Assembly (NCBI RefSeq): GCF_000469585.1
Contig: NZ_KI273144.1
Location: 353,646-417,645, forward strand
Direction of reading: 5' to 3'
Source of the DNA: Chrysiogenes arsenatis DSM 11915
GTDB lineage: Bacteria; Chrysiogenota; Chrysiogenetes; Chrysiogenales; Chrysiogenaceae
DNA: 64,000 nt
Part shown: one piece after another, positions 6,748 through 14,395 of the stretch
How positions within the stretch are numbered: the stretch's first letter is position 1
Layout of the letters: each line of letters begins with the position of its first letter
Program-made: the position numbers and the translations under genes
Notes under the pieces: model-generated
Databases searched by the model: none
Told to the model about the DNA's origin: nothing
What the model saw: only the letters and a program-made list of their open reading frames with translations

Positions 6748-6972
6748 ATGACGCAAAGACAAGTGCGGGCACGGCTGATGGAGCAGGGGACGAACCTGCA
6801 TCAATTTTCAAAGAAATACGGGTACTCGTACAACACGGTGCAGCAGATTGTCCGCCGCTGGGCAGGGCGGAGCGAACTGCCATGGGGTCGAAAATCGACC
6901 AAGATCATGCGCGATTTGAGTACGGAGATTGGTGTCGAGCTGATCCCTGGCATTTACAGCGATTCATTTTAA
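6748..6972 (+). CDS. Small DNA-binding regulator, BcepMu gp16-like
   Basis: 74 aa. ATG 6748 (or the adjacent GTG 6745) follows TAGGAGG; the upstream GTG at 6715 has no ribosome site. The protein has an atypical helix-turn-helix (LHQFSKKYGYSYNTVQQIVR) and ends in a conserved-looking VELIPGIYSD. It is the first gene of the early operon, the place of Ner in Mu and of gp16-like proteins in BcepMu-type phages. Such proteins damp early transcription or repressor synthesis. The family name is from pattern memory. Confidence 0.7.
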   Translation: MTQRQVRARLMEQGTNLHQFSKKYGYSYNTVQQIVRRWAGRSELPWGRKSTKIMRDLSTEIGVELIPGIYSDSF

Positions 6973-6982
6973 GGAGGACGAC

Positions 6983-7624
6983 ATGGAAGAGCAGGTAGTG
7001 ACGAGCATGGCGACGACGGAGCTTTTTTGGTTTGGCAATCATTCGGTACGGGTAGAGATGGACGGCGCAATGCCGTGGTTTAACGCCAATGATTTATGTG
7101 GGGTGTTGGAGTATGTGAACCCGCGCGAAGCGCTGGCGAAGCACGTTGACGGGGATTGCGTCACGAAACGCGACGCAATCGACGGCATGGGTCGCGTCCG
7201 CCAATCAAACTACGTCAGTGAGTTTGGTATGTATGCGTTGATTTTGGCGAGTCGCACGGACGCGGCGAAGCGTTTTCGTAAGTGGGTGACGAGCGAGGTG
7301 TTGCCGGAGATTCGCCGCACGGGGTGTTATGCGGGTGAGGCGATGGCACGGTTGGAGGCGTCGGATTTTATTGAAGAGGGCTACTTGCGGGGCAAGGCCG
7401 AGGGTATAGCAGAGGCGGCGCAGTTGGCGGTGGGGTTATTGCCGGAGCACCTGAAGCGGATTACGCGCTACCACACTATGGGGCTAACGACGCGTGAGGT
7501 TTGTAAGTTGTTAGGCCGTGATCGTTCAACGATCAAGCGGCATAAGCAGCGGTTGCGGGCGGCGGGGTTTATTGACAATGAGCATGGGGTGCTGATTGAC
7601 GAGTTGCCTCGGTTGTTTGTGTAA
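6983..7624 (+). CDS. BRO-N domain antirepressor-like protein
   Basis: 213 aa, ATG 6983 after AAGGAGGACGAC. Residues about 8-110 form a BRO-N domain: FWFGNHSVRV, WFNANDLCGVLEY, VSEFGMYALILASR, AKRFRKWVTSEVLPEIRRTG. This DNA-binding fold is common in phage antirepressors. The C-terminal part is different from the usual KilAC/ANT domain and has a helix-turn-helix (LTTREVCKLLGRDRSTIKRH) near residues 173-192. It may counteract the repressor or act as an early regulator. Confidence 0.8.
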   Translation: MEEQVVTSMATTELFWFGNHSVRVEMDGAMPWFNANDLCGVLEYVNPREALAKHVDGDCVTKRDAIDGMGRVRQSNYVSEFGMYALILASRTDAAKRFRKWVTSEVLPEIRRTGCYAGEAMARLEASDFIEEGYLRGKAEGIAEAAQLAVGLLPEHLKRITRYHTMGLTTREVCKLLGRDRSTIKRHKQRLRAAGFIDNEHGVLIDELPRLFV

Positions 7625-7638
7625 GGCGGGAGGAAAGG

Positions 7639-7935
7639 ATGGCACAAAAAACCTACACGCCGGTGATGAGCAGCTACAAGCTGATCGACATCATGGAGTT
7701 TTTACACCAGCAAAGTACGGCGGTGAGTGCGGCAGAGATTGCCCGTGGTTTAGAGCTGCCGCACGGGACGGTGATGAGTCACCTGAGTGTGCTTTTGGAG
7801 CGCAAGTGGGTGCGGATGAGTGGGGCGCTGTACGAGCCGGGCAACCGGATTAGCGCGCTGTATGCGGCGTATGTACAGGCACTGAAGCACAAGCGGCACA
7901 CGCTTGATGGCGAGATTGCGACACTGGGAGGGTGA
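7639..7935 (+). CDS. Winged HTH protein, IclR-type DNA-binding domain
   Basis: 98 aa, ATG 7639 behind GGGAGGAAAGG. The block YKLIDIMEFLHQQ, AAEIARGLELPHGTVMSHLS and LLERKWVRMSGALYEPG is the N-terminal winged helix of IclR-family regulators, without the effector domain. It is the third DNA-binding protein in a row in the early operon. Target and role are unknown. It may help switch from early to middle transcription. Confidence 0.7.
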   Translation: MAQKTYTPVMSSYKLIDIMEFLHQQSTAVSAAEIARGLELPHGTVMSHLSVLLERKWVRMSGALYEPGNRISALYAAYVQALKHKRHTLDGEIATLGG

Positions 7936-7936
7936 T

Positions 7937-8140
7937 ATGCAGGTGAATGAAGAGCAGGTAGCGGTGCTGGTTTCAGCCGATGGGACGTTGGGCGAGTTTT
8001 TGGCTCAGGTATATACAGCCAACGCCGCCACGCTGGCGGCGGCGTTGCGGCAACTGCGCGCGCTGCGCTATCGGGGGTTTGAGTGTGCGGTGATTATCAA
8101 TCGGCTACGGCAAATAAAACAGCAAGAAAGGGTGGCGTAA
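7937..8140 (+). CDS. Small early phage protein, unknown
   Basis: 67 aa, ATG 7937 two bases after the previous stop, with GGGAGGGTGAT upstream; a longer frame starting at 7904 has no ribosome site and overlaps the previous gene. It is alanine/leucine rich and helical (AATLAAALRQLRALRYRGFE), ending in basic residues. No family recognised. Its stop shares a base with the next start (TAATG). Confidence 0.6.
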   Translation: MQVNEEQVAVLVSADGTLGEFLAQVYTANAATLAAALRQLRALRYRGFECAVIINRLRQIKQQERVA

Positions 8141-9084
8141 TGGCACAGCGTAGAAAGCCGGAAGCGGCAATAGATTCGGTAGAGGTGGAGCGGGAGCAGG
8201 TGGTGGAGTCGGCGAATTTCCACGAGCGTCAGGTGGCGATGCATACGGCGGAGCTGGAGGCGGAGCACGATGCACGGCTGCGGCAGCGTGAGGAGCAGGT
8301 GGAGCGGGAGCAGAAGATTGCGGAGTGCCACGAGATGATTGGCCGCATTCAAGGGGTCAAGATGATCGCCGATTTCGCCAACGTTGGCGGTTTGATGTGG
8401 CTCAAGCAAGTCAAAGAAACCAAGCTTTACCGCGATCTCCCAAGCATAGGAACGTGGGATAAGTTTTGTAATCACATAGGATTGTCACGCCAAAAGGTGG
8501 ACGAAGATCTGCTTAACCTCGCAACATTCGGCGAACAATTTCTCGCCAACGTTGGCGGTTTTCAAGTCGGCTACCGCGATCTCAAAAAGCTCCGCCAACT
8601 CTCGGCAGCGGGCGAGGTGCAGGTGCAGGACGAGGTGGTGATGATTGGCGACGAGCAGATTCCGCTGGATTCAGATCATGCGGATGATTTACGGGCGGGG
8701 ATTGAGCGTATTTTGGAGCAGAACCGTAATCAGGCGGAGCAGTTAGCGCGTTTGCAAAAGAGTGTGGATGCGGCGGTGAAGGAGGAGACGAAGGGGCTAC
8801 AAGGGGAGGTGAAGGCGCTGATTAACGAGGTGAAGCGCCTGAAGCCGTATGACCCGGACGAGCAGGCGAAGGATTATTCGTTTGCGGTGGAGATGTTTCG
8901 GTCGTTGCAGGAGTGTTGTGCTTCGCTGGCGGCGAAGGCGGGGAAGCTGATGGTGGACGAGCGGGTGCTGGATGATCCGGTGTTGATGGGGCGGATCGAG
9001 GGGCATATTGCGACGGCGGAGCTGGTGGTGCGTGATGTGCGGCGGATGTGGGAAGAGCGGGTCAATTTATTTGATGAGGTGTGA
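8140..9084 (+). CDS. Coiled-coil early phage protein, unknown
   Basis: 314 aa from ATG 8140 (TAATG junction). The first 70 residues are a charged coiled coil rich in Glu/Gln. The middle (about 85-160) contains two related ANVGG segments separated by GTWDKFCNHIGLSRQKVDEDL, which looks like a DNA-binding helical domain. The C-terminal half is again helical with heptads. I do not recognise the family. It precedes the transposase, where Mu-like phages carry accessory early proteins. Codon choice in 8340-8620 is less G-rich than in the flanks, hinting that the middle domain has a different history. Confidence 0.65.
   Translation: MAQRRKPEAAIDSVEVEREQVVESANFHERQVAMHTAELEAEHDARLRQREEQVEREQKIAECHEMIGRIQGVKMIADFANVGGLMWLKQVKETKLYRDLPSIGTWDKFCNHIGLSRQKVDEDLLNLATFGEQFLANVGGFQVGYRDLKKLRQLSAAGEVQVQDEVVMIGDEQIPLDSDHADDLRAGIERILEQNRNQAEQLARLQKSVDAAVKEETKGLQGEVKALINEVKRLKPYDPDEQAKDYSFAVEMFRSLQECCASLAAKAGKLMVDERVLDDPVLMGRIEGHIATAELVVRDVRRMWEERVNLFDEV
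8376..8389. repeat. 14-bp palindrome, copy 1
   Basis: CGCCAACGTTGGCG is a perfect palindrome, and the surrounding 19 bases recur identically at 8543-8561. It codes for part of an ANVGG repeat in the coiled-coil protein, so it may be a coding repeat, a protein-binding site, or both. Confidence 0.6.
8544..8557. repeat. 14-bp palindrome, copy 2
   Basis: Second exact copy of CGCCAACGTTGGCG, 168 bases (56 codons) downstream of the first and in the same reading frame. Confidence 0.6.
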
Positions 9085-9088
9085 GGCG

Positions 9089-10681
9089 ATGGCACGTGCG
9101 ATTGATCCGGCTATGTTAGCGATGATGCAAGCGGACTGGCGCGCGGCTGGTGCGGGGATGCGTACGCGGGTGGTACAGCAGTGGGCTGAGCGTCTGGGGG
9201 TTTCGGTGGCGGCGTTATACCGCGCTCTGCCACGGCAGCGCACGCATGAAAGTTCGCGCAAGATTGAGGGGATTGAGGATGCTGCGCGGGTGGTGGCGGC
9301 GATTAAGTGTCGTCCGCCGGAGCATCGGGGGCGGCTGACAACGGAGCAGGCGCTGCGCTTAGCGGTGGAAAATGGGTCGTTGGAGCCGCGGTTTGGCGAG
9401 GTGCATCCGTCAACGTTTGATCGGGTGATTCGGGAGACGGGGGATCTGCGGCAGCGGCGGCGGGTGTGCCGGTTCCAAGCGGAGCGGCCAAACGAGTTGC
9501 ACCATGTGGATGCGTCGACGTCGAGTTGTTTCTATATCGCGAAGCGTTTGCCGGATGGGGAATACGTGTTGAAGTTGCACCGTGGCACAAAGGATTACAA
9601 GAATAAGCCGATTCCGGTGGATGGGCTGCGGCCTTGGGTCTACGGGTTGACGGATGATCATAGCGGGGTGCATGTGGCACGGTATGTGGCGGCGTGTGGC
9701 GAGAGCGCGGGGGACAATCTGGATTTTCTGGCGTGGGCATGGAGCCGTAATGAATGCAAGGAGTTTTTTGGGCTGCCAGAAAAGATCAAGGGGGATAAGG
9801 GGCCGATGATGTCGAGCGAGGGGGCGGTGGATTTTTTTGGCCGCCTGGGGGTGGAGATTGACCCGTCGGTGCCGCTGTCTAAGGAGGCTCACGGCAAAAT
9901 TGAGCGCCCGTGGCGGACGCAGTGGCAGCGGTTTGAGTTGCCGTTTTTTGTGGAGAGTAATTGGAAGTCGTTTGAAATCACCCTTTCGGAATTGAATCGG
10001 CAGTTTTTTATTTATCAGCAGGAGCTAAATGGGCGTGAGCATCGCTTCGAGCGGGGGGCGAGTCGCATGGATGCGTGGCGCGAGATCAGCCGCTACGGCG
10101 GCGCGGTGGAGTTGCCGGAGGATGCGATCCGCACGGTGGTGCGGCGTTGGAAGCGTAAGGTGGATCAGGCGGGGGTGCTTTCGCTGGAAGGGGTGCTGTA
10201 CGAGGTGAAGGGGCTGCATGATGCCTGGGTATTTGTGTACCAAGGGGTGTTTGAGCAGGCGATGGTGGTGGTGGATTGTGTTACTGGCCAGAAGTACGAG
10301 GTGGAGGATTTCCGTCCGAACAAGATTGGCGAGTTTACGGCGGCGCCGCATTCGCCGTACCAGAAGGCGGCGAAGGAAGCGGTGCAACTTGATGGGATGC
10401 ACAATTCTTTATATACGCAGGCGGTGGCGGTTGACGCGAAGTTAAAGCGGCTGCCGACGCGGACGAAGGAGGTTCGTGCTTTGGAAAATCCGCTGAATGT
10501 GGATGTGTATCCGGATGTGGCGGCGGCGTTACGGGATTTGCAGGCGATGTCGGGTTTGATTTTAACGGGTGCGTCGCGGGCTGAGGTGGCGCGATTGATT
10601 GAAGAGGCGGGTTGTTCACGCCGGTTTGTGGCGGAGTTGGCGGCGGATATTGAACACGAACGGGTGCGCGAGGCGCTATAA
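9089..10681 (+). CDS. DDE transposase (MuA-like)
   Basis: 530 aa from ATG 9089, behind GAGGTGTGAGGCG. This enzyme binds the phage ends and performs strand transfer for integration and replicative transposition. An N-terminal helical DNA-binding region with a DNA-binding-type segment (RLGVSVAALYRALPR, about residues 35-49) is followed by an RNase H-like core with D141 (LHHVDAS), D236 (IKGDKGP) and E272 (GKIERPW). The last two are separated by exactly 35 residues, the D-D(35)E signature. A Mu-type C-terminal beta-barrel region follows (about 380-460), then a helical tail. The length is shorter than E. coli MuA because the extra N-terminal enhancer-binding subdomain is reduced. Confidence 0.9.
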   Translation: MARAIDPAMLAMMQADWRAAGAGMRTRVVQQWAERLGVSVAALYRALPRQRTHESSRKIEGIEDAARVVAAIKCRPPEHRGRLTTEQALRLAVENGSLEPRFGEVHPSTFDRVIRETGDLRQRRRVCRFQAERPNELHHVDASTSSCFYIAKRLPDGEYVLKLHRGTKDYKNKPIPVDGLRPWVYGLTDDHSGVHVARYVAACGESAGDNLDFLAWAWSRNECKEFFGLPEKIKGDKGPMMSSEGAVDFFGRLGVEIDPSVPLSKEAHGKIERPWRTQWQRFELPFFVESNWKSFEITLSELNRQFFIYQQELNGREHRFERGASRMDAWREISRYGGAVELPEDAIRTVVRRWKRKVDQAGVLSLEGVLYEVKGLHDAWVFVYQGVFEQAMVVVDCVTGQKYEVEDFRPNKIGEFTAAPHSPYQKAAKEAVQLDGMHNSLYTQAVAVDAKLKRLPTRTKEVRALENPLNVDVYPDVAAALRDLQAMSGLILTGASRAEVARLIEEAGCSRRFVAELAADIEHERVREAL

Positions 10682-10685
10682 AAAG

Positions 10686-10713
10686 TGCCTCTGGGGAGGG
10701 ATTCCCAGAGGCA
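10686..10713 (+). other. Strong hairpin between transposase and MuB genes
   Basis: TGCCTCTGGG (10686-10695) pairs perfectly with CCCAGAGGCA (10704-10713) around an 8-base loop. There is no following T-run, so it is unlikely to be a simple terminator. It sits five bases after the transposase stop and 40 bases before the MuB start, where it could stabilise mRNA segments, attenuate, or serve as a processing site that sets the transposase:MuB ratio. Confidence 0.55.
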
Positions 10714-10753
10714 GGGTGCTGTGTTACCAAAACAAGAACTAGAGGGTATCTAT

Positions 10754-11680
10754 ATGCAGAGTATGACGCGTTTAGAGTTGTTTGTCAATCTTGGGTATAA
10801 GCGCGATCCGTTCAAGGATGCGGTGTTTGCGACGGCTGATGGTTTGCGGGTGATGCGGATTTTGACGATGGCGGTGGAGTCTCAGGCGATGGTGTGTATT
10901 TGCGGTGAGCGTGGGATTGGGAAGTCCAAGGCGATCACGGCGGCGCTTTCAAAGCTGGGGGTGCATCAGGTGCATGTGACGCGTGGTCAGAAGGAGCGGA
11001 TTACGATTGGCGATATTGAGTGTGCTTTGGTGCTTGATTTAGCGCCGGATGGTGAGTCGCCAAAGCGTGGTGGCGAAGCGCGTAGTCGGCAGGTACGGAG
11101 GATTGTGGGGGAGGTAAGCCGTAAGCGCAAGATTGTGCTGGTGATTGAAGAAGCGCACCGGATGCATAGTTCGACGTTGCGCAGTCTTAAAACGTTACGG
11201 GAGATTCAGTGGATGGGCAATAGCGAGTTGTTTTCGGTGGTGCTGGTGGGGCAAAGCGATCCGATGAGTCGTGCTGGTGTTTCCGAGGTGCGGTTGCGCA
11301 CGGATGTGGTGCGGATGAATGGGCTGTCGCAGGAGGAGGCGGCGGGGTATTTGTGCGCGGTGTTGCCGAATCATTTTACGGATGAAGTGGCAATGCGGGT
11401 GGCGGCGTTGTCGGCGGCACGGAACTTTTTAGAGTTGCAGGAGCGGGCGGTGGCGCTCTTAAATCTGGCGCTGGCGGATGGGCGCGAGGGGGTGAGTTTG
11501 GAGGATGTGGCGGTGTTAGCGGGGCGTGAGCAGGAGGTTTTGCCGCGTTCTGGTAGAGCGGCGGAACGGAAGCGGCCTGCGGCGAAGTCGGGTGATGTTG
11601 CGCTGCGTTCGGTTTTGGGGCGGCGTGCGGCTGCTGATGGTGTTGATGGTGACGAAAACGATATTACTCAGGCGGTGTGA
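10754..11680 (+). CDS. MuB-like AAA+ target-selection ATPase
   Basis: 308 aa. ATG 10754 has AGAGGG seven bases upstream; an ATG three codons later is an alternative. MuB-type proteins polymerise on target DNA with ATP, deliver targets to the transposase, and give target immunity. Walker A is GERGIGKS at residues 51-58, Walker B IVLVIEEAH near 127-135, then a sensor block FSVVLVGQS and an arginine-containing LRTDVVRM. The C-terminal tail is basic and low-complexity (RAAERKRPAAK). It is closer to the compact MuB/ExeA-like ATPases than to E. coli MuB with its separate HTH domain. Confidence 0.88.
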   Translation: MQSMTRLELFVNLGYKRDPFKDAVFATADGLRVMRILTMAVESQAMVCICGERGIGKSKAITAALSKLGVHQVHVTRGQKERITIGDIECALVLDLAPDGESPKRGGEARSRQVRRIVGEVSRKRKIVLVIEEAHRMHSSTLRSLKTLREIQWMGNSELFSVVLVGQSDPMSRAGVSEVRLRTDVVRMNGLSQEEAAGYLCAVLPNHFTDEVAMRVAALSAARNFLELQERAVALLNLALADGREGVSLEDVAVLAGREQEVLPRSGRAAERKRPAAKSGDVALRSVLGRRAAADGVDGDENDITQAV

Positions 11681-11682
11681 TA

Positions 11683-12297
11683 ATGGAAGATATGCGTGCT
11701 ATTGATTATATGAAGGATGGTAAAGGGCGGTTGGTGCCGATGTCGATGGTGAAGCCGATTGACCAGGCGCGCGATGTGCTGGTGCATGATCTGGTGAGAA
11801 AAGCACGGGCGATGCGTGACGATCTCAAGCGGTTCCGCGCGGATGTGTTTGCGGAGGTTGGCGCGTTTGTTGATTTGTCGGCGGGGGAATTTGGCGTAAG
11901 TCTCGGCGGGAAAAAGGGGAATATTACGCTCTATTCTTTTGATGGGTCACTGAAGGTGCAATTGGCGGTGGCGGATCATCTGGTGTTTGACGAGCGGCTG
12001 CAGGCTGCACAGGCGCTGATCGGTGAGTGCGTGGAGGAATGGTCGCAGGGGAGTCGCGACGAGATCAAAGCGCTGATTTCGGCAGCGTTCCAGACGGACA
12101 AAGAAGGTAAAATCAATACTGGTCGAGTGTTGTCGCTCCGTCGGATTGATATCAAAGACGAGCGCTGGCAGCGGGCGATGGTGGCGATTGGTGAGTCACT
12201 CACGGTAGTTGGGTCAAAATCATATATCCGGTTTTATGAGCGGGTGGGGGATTCGGATCAATACGTTGCGATTCCGCTCGATGTTGCGGCGGTGTAG
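11683..12297 (+). CDS. DUF3164 family phage protein
   Basis: 204 aa, ATG 11683, two bases after the MuB stop (the overlapping GTG 11677 is less likely). It matches the DUF3164 pattern found in the early region of Mu-like phages: an N-terminal MKDGKGRLVPMSMVKP segment, the middle GKKGNITLYSFDGSLKVQ, and the C-terminal KINTGRVLSLRRIDIKD...W. The molecular function is not established. Its constant place beside gemA and the transposition genes suggests an early DNA-transaction role. Confidence 0.8.
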   Translation: MEDMRAIDYMKDGKGRLVPMSMVKPIDQARDVLVHDLVRKARAMRDDLKRFRADVFAEVGAFVDLSAGEFGVSLGGKKGNITLYSFDGSLKVQLAVADHLVFDERLQAAQALIGECVEEWSQGSRDEIKALISAAFQTDKEGKINTGRVLSLRRIDIKDERWQRAMVAIGESLTVVGSKSYIRFYERVGDSDQYVAIPLDVAAV

Positions 12298-12299
12298 TC

Positions 12300-12980
12300 A
12301 TGGCGTTGGATTTGGCGACGCAGCGCAAGAAGTTGATTCGGGTGATTCATGTGGCGAAGCGCGATATGGGGCTGTCTGACGATGTGTATCGCGGGATACT
12401 GTTGGAAGCTGGCGGGGCTGAGTCGGCGGCTGATTTGAATTTATTTGCGCTCGAACGGGTGCTCAAGCATTTGCGAGCGCATGGGTTCAAGATTCGTCAT
12501 GCTCGTAAGGCGGATGGGTCGCCTGTCAAAAAGCAGAAGCGCTCGCGTCCGCTGGATGTGCGCGATGAGTCTCGCAAAATCAGAGCGCTCTGGTTGTTCC
12601 TGCACGAGATTGGGGTGGTGAAGGATGCATCGGAAGCGGCGTTAGCGGCGTATGTGAAGCGGATTTGCCGCGTGGATGCGTTGCAATGGACGAACGGTTG
12701 GATGCGGGATCGGTTGATTGAGTCGCTCAAGAAGTGGGCGATGCGGTTTTTGCCTGCGATCACAGATGAATTACTGGATGAGGTATCCCGCTCGAATGCG
12801 CGGCAAGAATTGGTACTGATGGCGCGGGCACGGCAGGCGGATGCGCGGGAGCGTAATACGTTTGTGCCATATCTGGAACTGTGGGCGCTGTGTATGTTCG
12901 CGCTAGGGCGTAAGTCTGTTTTTAATCAGGATTTGATTGATAGTGCGGCTATTTTATCGGCGTGCGAGGTGCGGTTATGA
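12300..12980 (+). CDS. gemA: GemA family regulatory protein (DUF1018)
   Basis: 226 aa, ATG 12300 directly after the DUF3164 stop. The N-terminus contains RKKLIRVIHVAKRDMGLSDD and YRGIL, the hallmark of GemA/DUF1018, followed by an LERVLKHLRAHGF segment and a C-terminal region with NGWMRDRLIE. In Mu, GemA affects host gene expression and DNA supercoiling-related functions. It is followed by the Mor-like gene with an ATGA overlap, the same order (gemA, mor) as in Mu. Confidence 0.85.
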   Translation: MALDLATQRKKLIRVIHVAKRDMGLSDDVYRGILLEAGGAESAADLNLFALERVLKHLRAHGFKIRHARKADGSPVKKQKRSRPLDVRDESRKIRALWLFLHEIGVVKDASEAALAAYVKRICRVDALQWTNGWMRDRLIESLKKWAMRFLPAITDELLDEVSRSNARQELVLMARARQADARERNTFVPYLELWALCMFALGRKSVFNQDLIDSAAILSACEVRL

Positions 12981-13345
12981 ATGATGTGGAGAAGGATTTT
13001 TACCCTGAGTTGTTTCGTGATTTGGCGGATAAGGCGGCACAGTTGCTGGTGAGCGAGGGGTTGGCGCCGGAGTTGGCGGATGATTTGGGGTACAAGTTTG
13101 CGGAGTTGTTGCGGATGGATTGGTCGGGTGAGCAGTTTTATTTACCGAAGGGTGTCCGTTTTGAGTTGCATAAGCGCGATCTGGAGATGTTCAAGCGGTT
13201 TAATGGGCGGAATTATTCGGAGTTGTCGCGGTTGTACGGGATTTCAACGCGGCAGGTGCGCAAGCGGATTAACGATGTGCGGGTGGCGCTACTAGCAAAG
13301 CAGCCGTCGCTATTTGATGCGCCGAGCGCGTCGGAGGTGGGGTGA
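12977..13345 (+). CDS. Mor/C-family transcription activator
   Basis: 122 aa from ATG 12977 (ATGA overlap with gemA). The N-terminus LFRDLADKAAQLLV and the C-terminal helix-turn-helix YSELSRLYGISTRQVRKRIN (residues about 80-99) are typical of the Mor/C family, which turns on middle or late phage promoters as a dimer. It is the likely activator of the leftward lysis and head genes. Proteins of this family recognise imperfect dyads upstream of promoters with poor -35 boxes. Confidence 0.85.
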   Translation: MNDVEKDFYPELFRDLADKAAQLLVSEGLAPELADDLGYKFAELLRMDWSGEQFYLPKGVRFELHKRDLEMFKRFNGRNYSELSRLYGISTRQVRKRINDVRVALLAKQPSLFDAPSASEVG

Positions 13346-13458
13346 TGTGGTTTCTGGCTGGTTTTACGCTGGGGGCGTTGGTGGTTTGGGTGGTGTGCGA
13401 GGTGGTGTTTTATTGTCGCTGGCGGCGGTTTTATGGTCAAAGGAGGGTGCGGTTATGA
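13345..13458 (+). CDS. 37-residue single-TM protein
   Basis: A short frame, MWFLAGFTLGALVVWVVCEV..., starts at ATG 13345 overlapping the Mor stop (TGATG) and ends at 13458 overlapping the next start (ATGA). It is one membrane helix with a basic C-terminus (RWRRFYGQRRVRL). Tight coupling on both sides and a GGAGGTGGGGTG ribosome site make it a probable real gene. Function unknown. Confidence 0.6.
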   Translation: MWFLAGFTLGALVVWVVCEVVFYCRWRRFYGQRRVRL

Positions 13459-13652
13459 CTGGGTATCGTTACACGGAAAAGGGGTCTGATCGTTCGTGCG
13501 TGGTGTGTAAATGGTCGTTTAATCAGAAATCTTTTCGCGGCAAGGTGAATTTGCGTTGTGATCAGCACTCGGGGTATCGGGTGGCACGCGATAGTATTTG
13601 CGATATGTTTATCGCGCGCGTGGTGGAGGATGAGCGCAAGGGGAGTGCATGA
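13455..13652 (+). CDS. Small Cys-rich (zinc-ribbon-like) phage protein
   Basis: 65 aa from ATG 13455 (ATGA overlap; AAAGGAGGGTGCGGTT upstream). It has a CxxC pair (SCVVCKW) followed by RCDQH, giving a possible C-C-C-H metal site. Positively charged overall. No family recognised. It is coupled to the downstream DnaC-like gene by another ATGA overlap, so it could be an accessory of replication. Confidence 0.6.
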   Translation: MTGYRYTEKGSDRSCVVCKWSFNQKSFRGKVNLRCDQHSGYRVARDSICDMFIARVVEDERKGSA

Positions 13653-14395
13653 GGGCGGTGTCGGGGCTGCTGGCGGGGATTTTGGATATTGATAAGCGGC
13701 CTGTTGCTCCGGTGCCGTGTCCGGCGTGTGGTGTGGATATGGGGTGGAGGCCGTTTCAGGGTGGGTGGTTGCCGAATGAGTATTGTCGGTGCGTGGAGCC
13801 GCCTCCGCCGGGGGTCGAGGAGTTGCTGGGGATGTGTGGGGTGCCGCTTTATTATGTCAAAAAGCGGCTGGCGGATTTGATTGATCATAATGGGCCACTG
13901 CGTAAGGTGGTGGTGTATTGCGAGGGGTCGTTGTTGTTATATGGTCTGCCGGGCACGGGGAAGACGCATATTGTGGCGGGGTTGTTGCGGCGTGAGTTGG
14001 AGAATAATCGGGTTGATGAGCGGCGTGCGATGTTTGTGGTGGTGCCGGATATGTTGGCGGAGATTCGCGAGGGGATTCGCGATAGTACGATGGAGCGGCG
14101 AATTCAGCGGATTACGTCTATTCCTTTGTTGATTCTGGATGATTTGGGGGCGGAAAAGCCGTCTGATTTTGCGCGCGAGACGCTCTATCGGATTATCAAT
14201 CATCGGTATAATAATCATTTGCGGACGTGGATCACGAGTAATATGGCGTTAGATAAGGGTTTGGAGGCTCATTTGGGGTTGCGTTTATGTAGTCGCCTGA
14301 GCGAGATGTGTACGGTGATTTTTACTGGGTCGAAGGATTGGCGGAAGTGTATGCGTTCTGGTGGGTCTGCAAGTGTCGATGTGGAGGTGTCGTGA
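13649..14395 (+). CDS. DnaC/IstB-like AAA+ helicase loader
   Basis: 248 aa, ATG 13649. The N-terminus has a zinc-type motif (CPACG and EYCRC, about residues 24-50). The ATPase core has Walker A GLPGTGKTH (near 99-107), Walker B LLILDDLGAEKPSD, sensor TSN and an arginine-rich RLCSRL. This is the DnaC/DnaI/IstB pattern: a loader that places replicative helicase on DNA. Phage Mu replication normally borrows host PriA-DnaB-DnaC, so an own loader suggests the phage adapts to hosts without DnaC. An IstB-like transposition helper role is the alternative, but MuB already fills that position. Confidence 0.85.
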   Translation: MRAVSGLLAGILDIDKRPVAPVPCPACGVDMGWRPFQGGWLPNEYCRCVEPPPPGVEELLGMCGVPLYYVKKRLADLIDHNGPLRKVVVYCEGSLLLYGLPGTGKTHIVAGLLRRELENNRVDERRAMFVVVPDMLAEIREGIRDSTMERRIQRITSIPLLILDDLGAEKPSDFARETLYRIINHRYNNHLRTWITSNMALDKGLEAHLGLRLCSRLSEMCTVIFTGSKDWRKCMRSGGSASVDVEVS

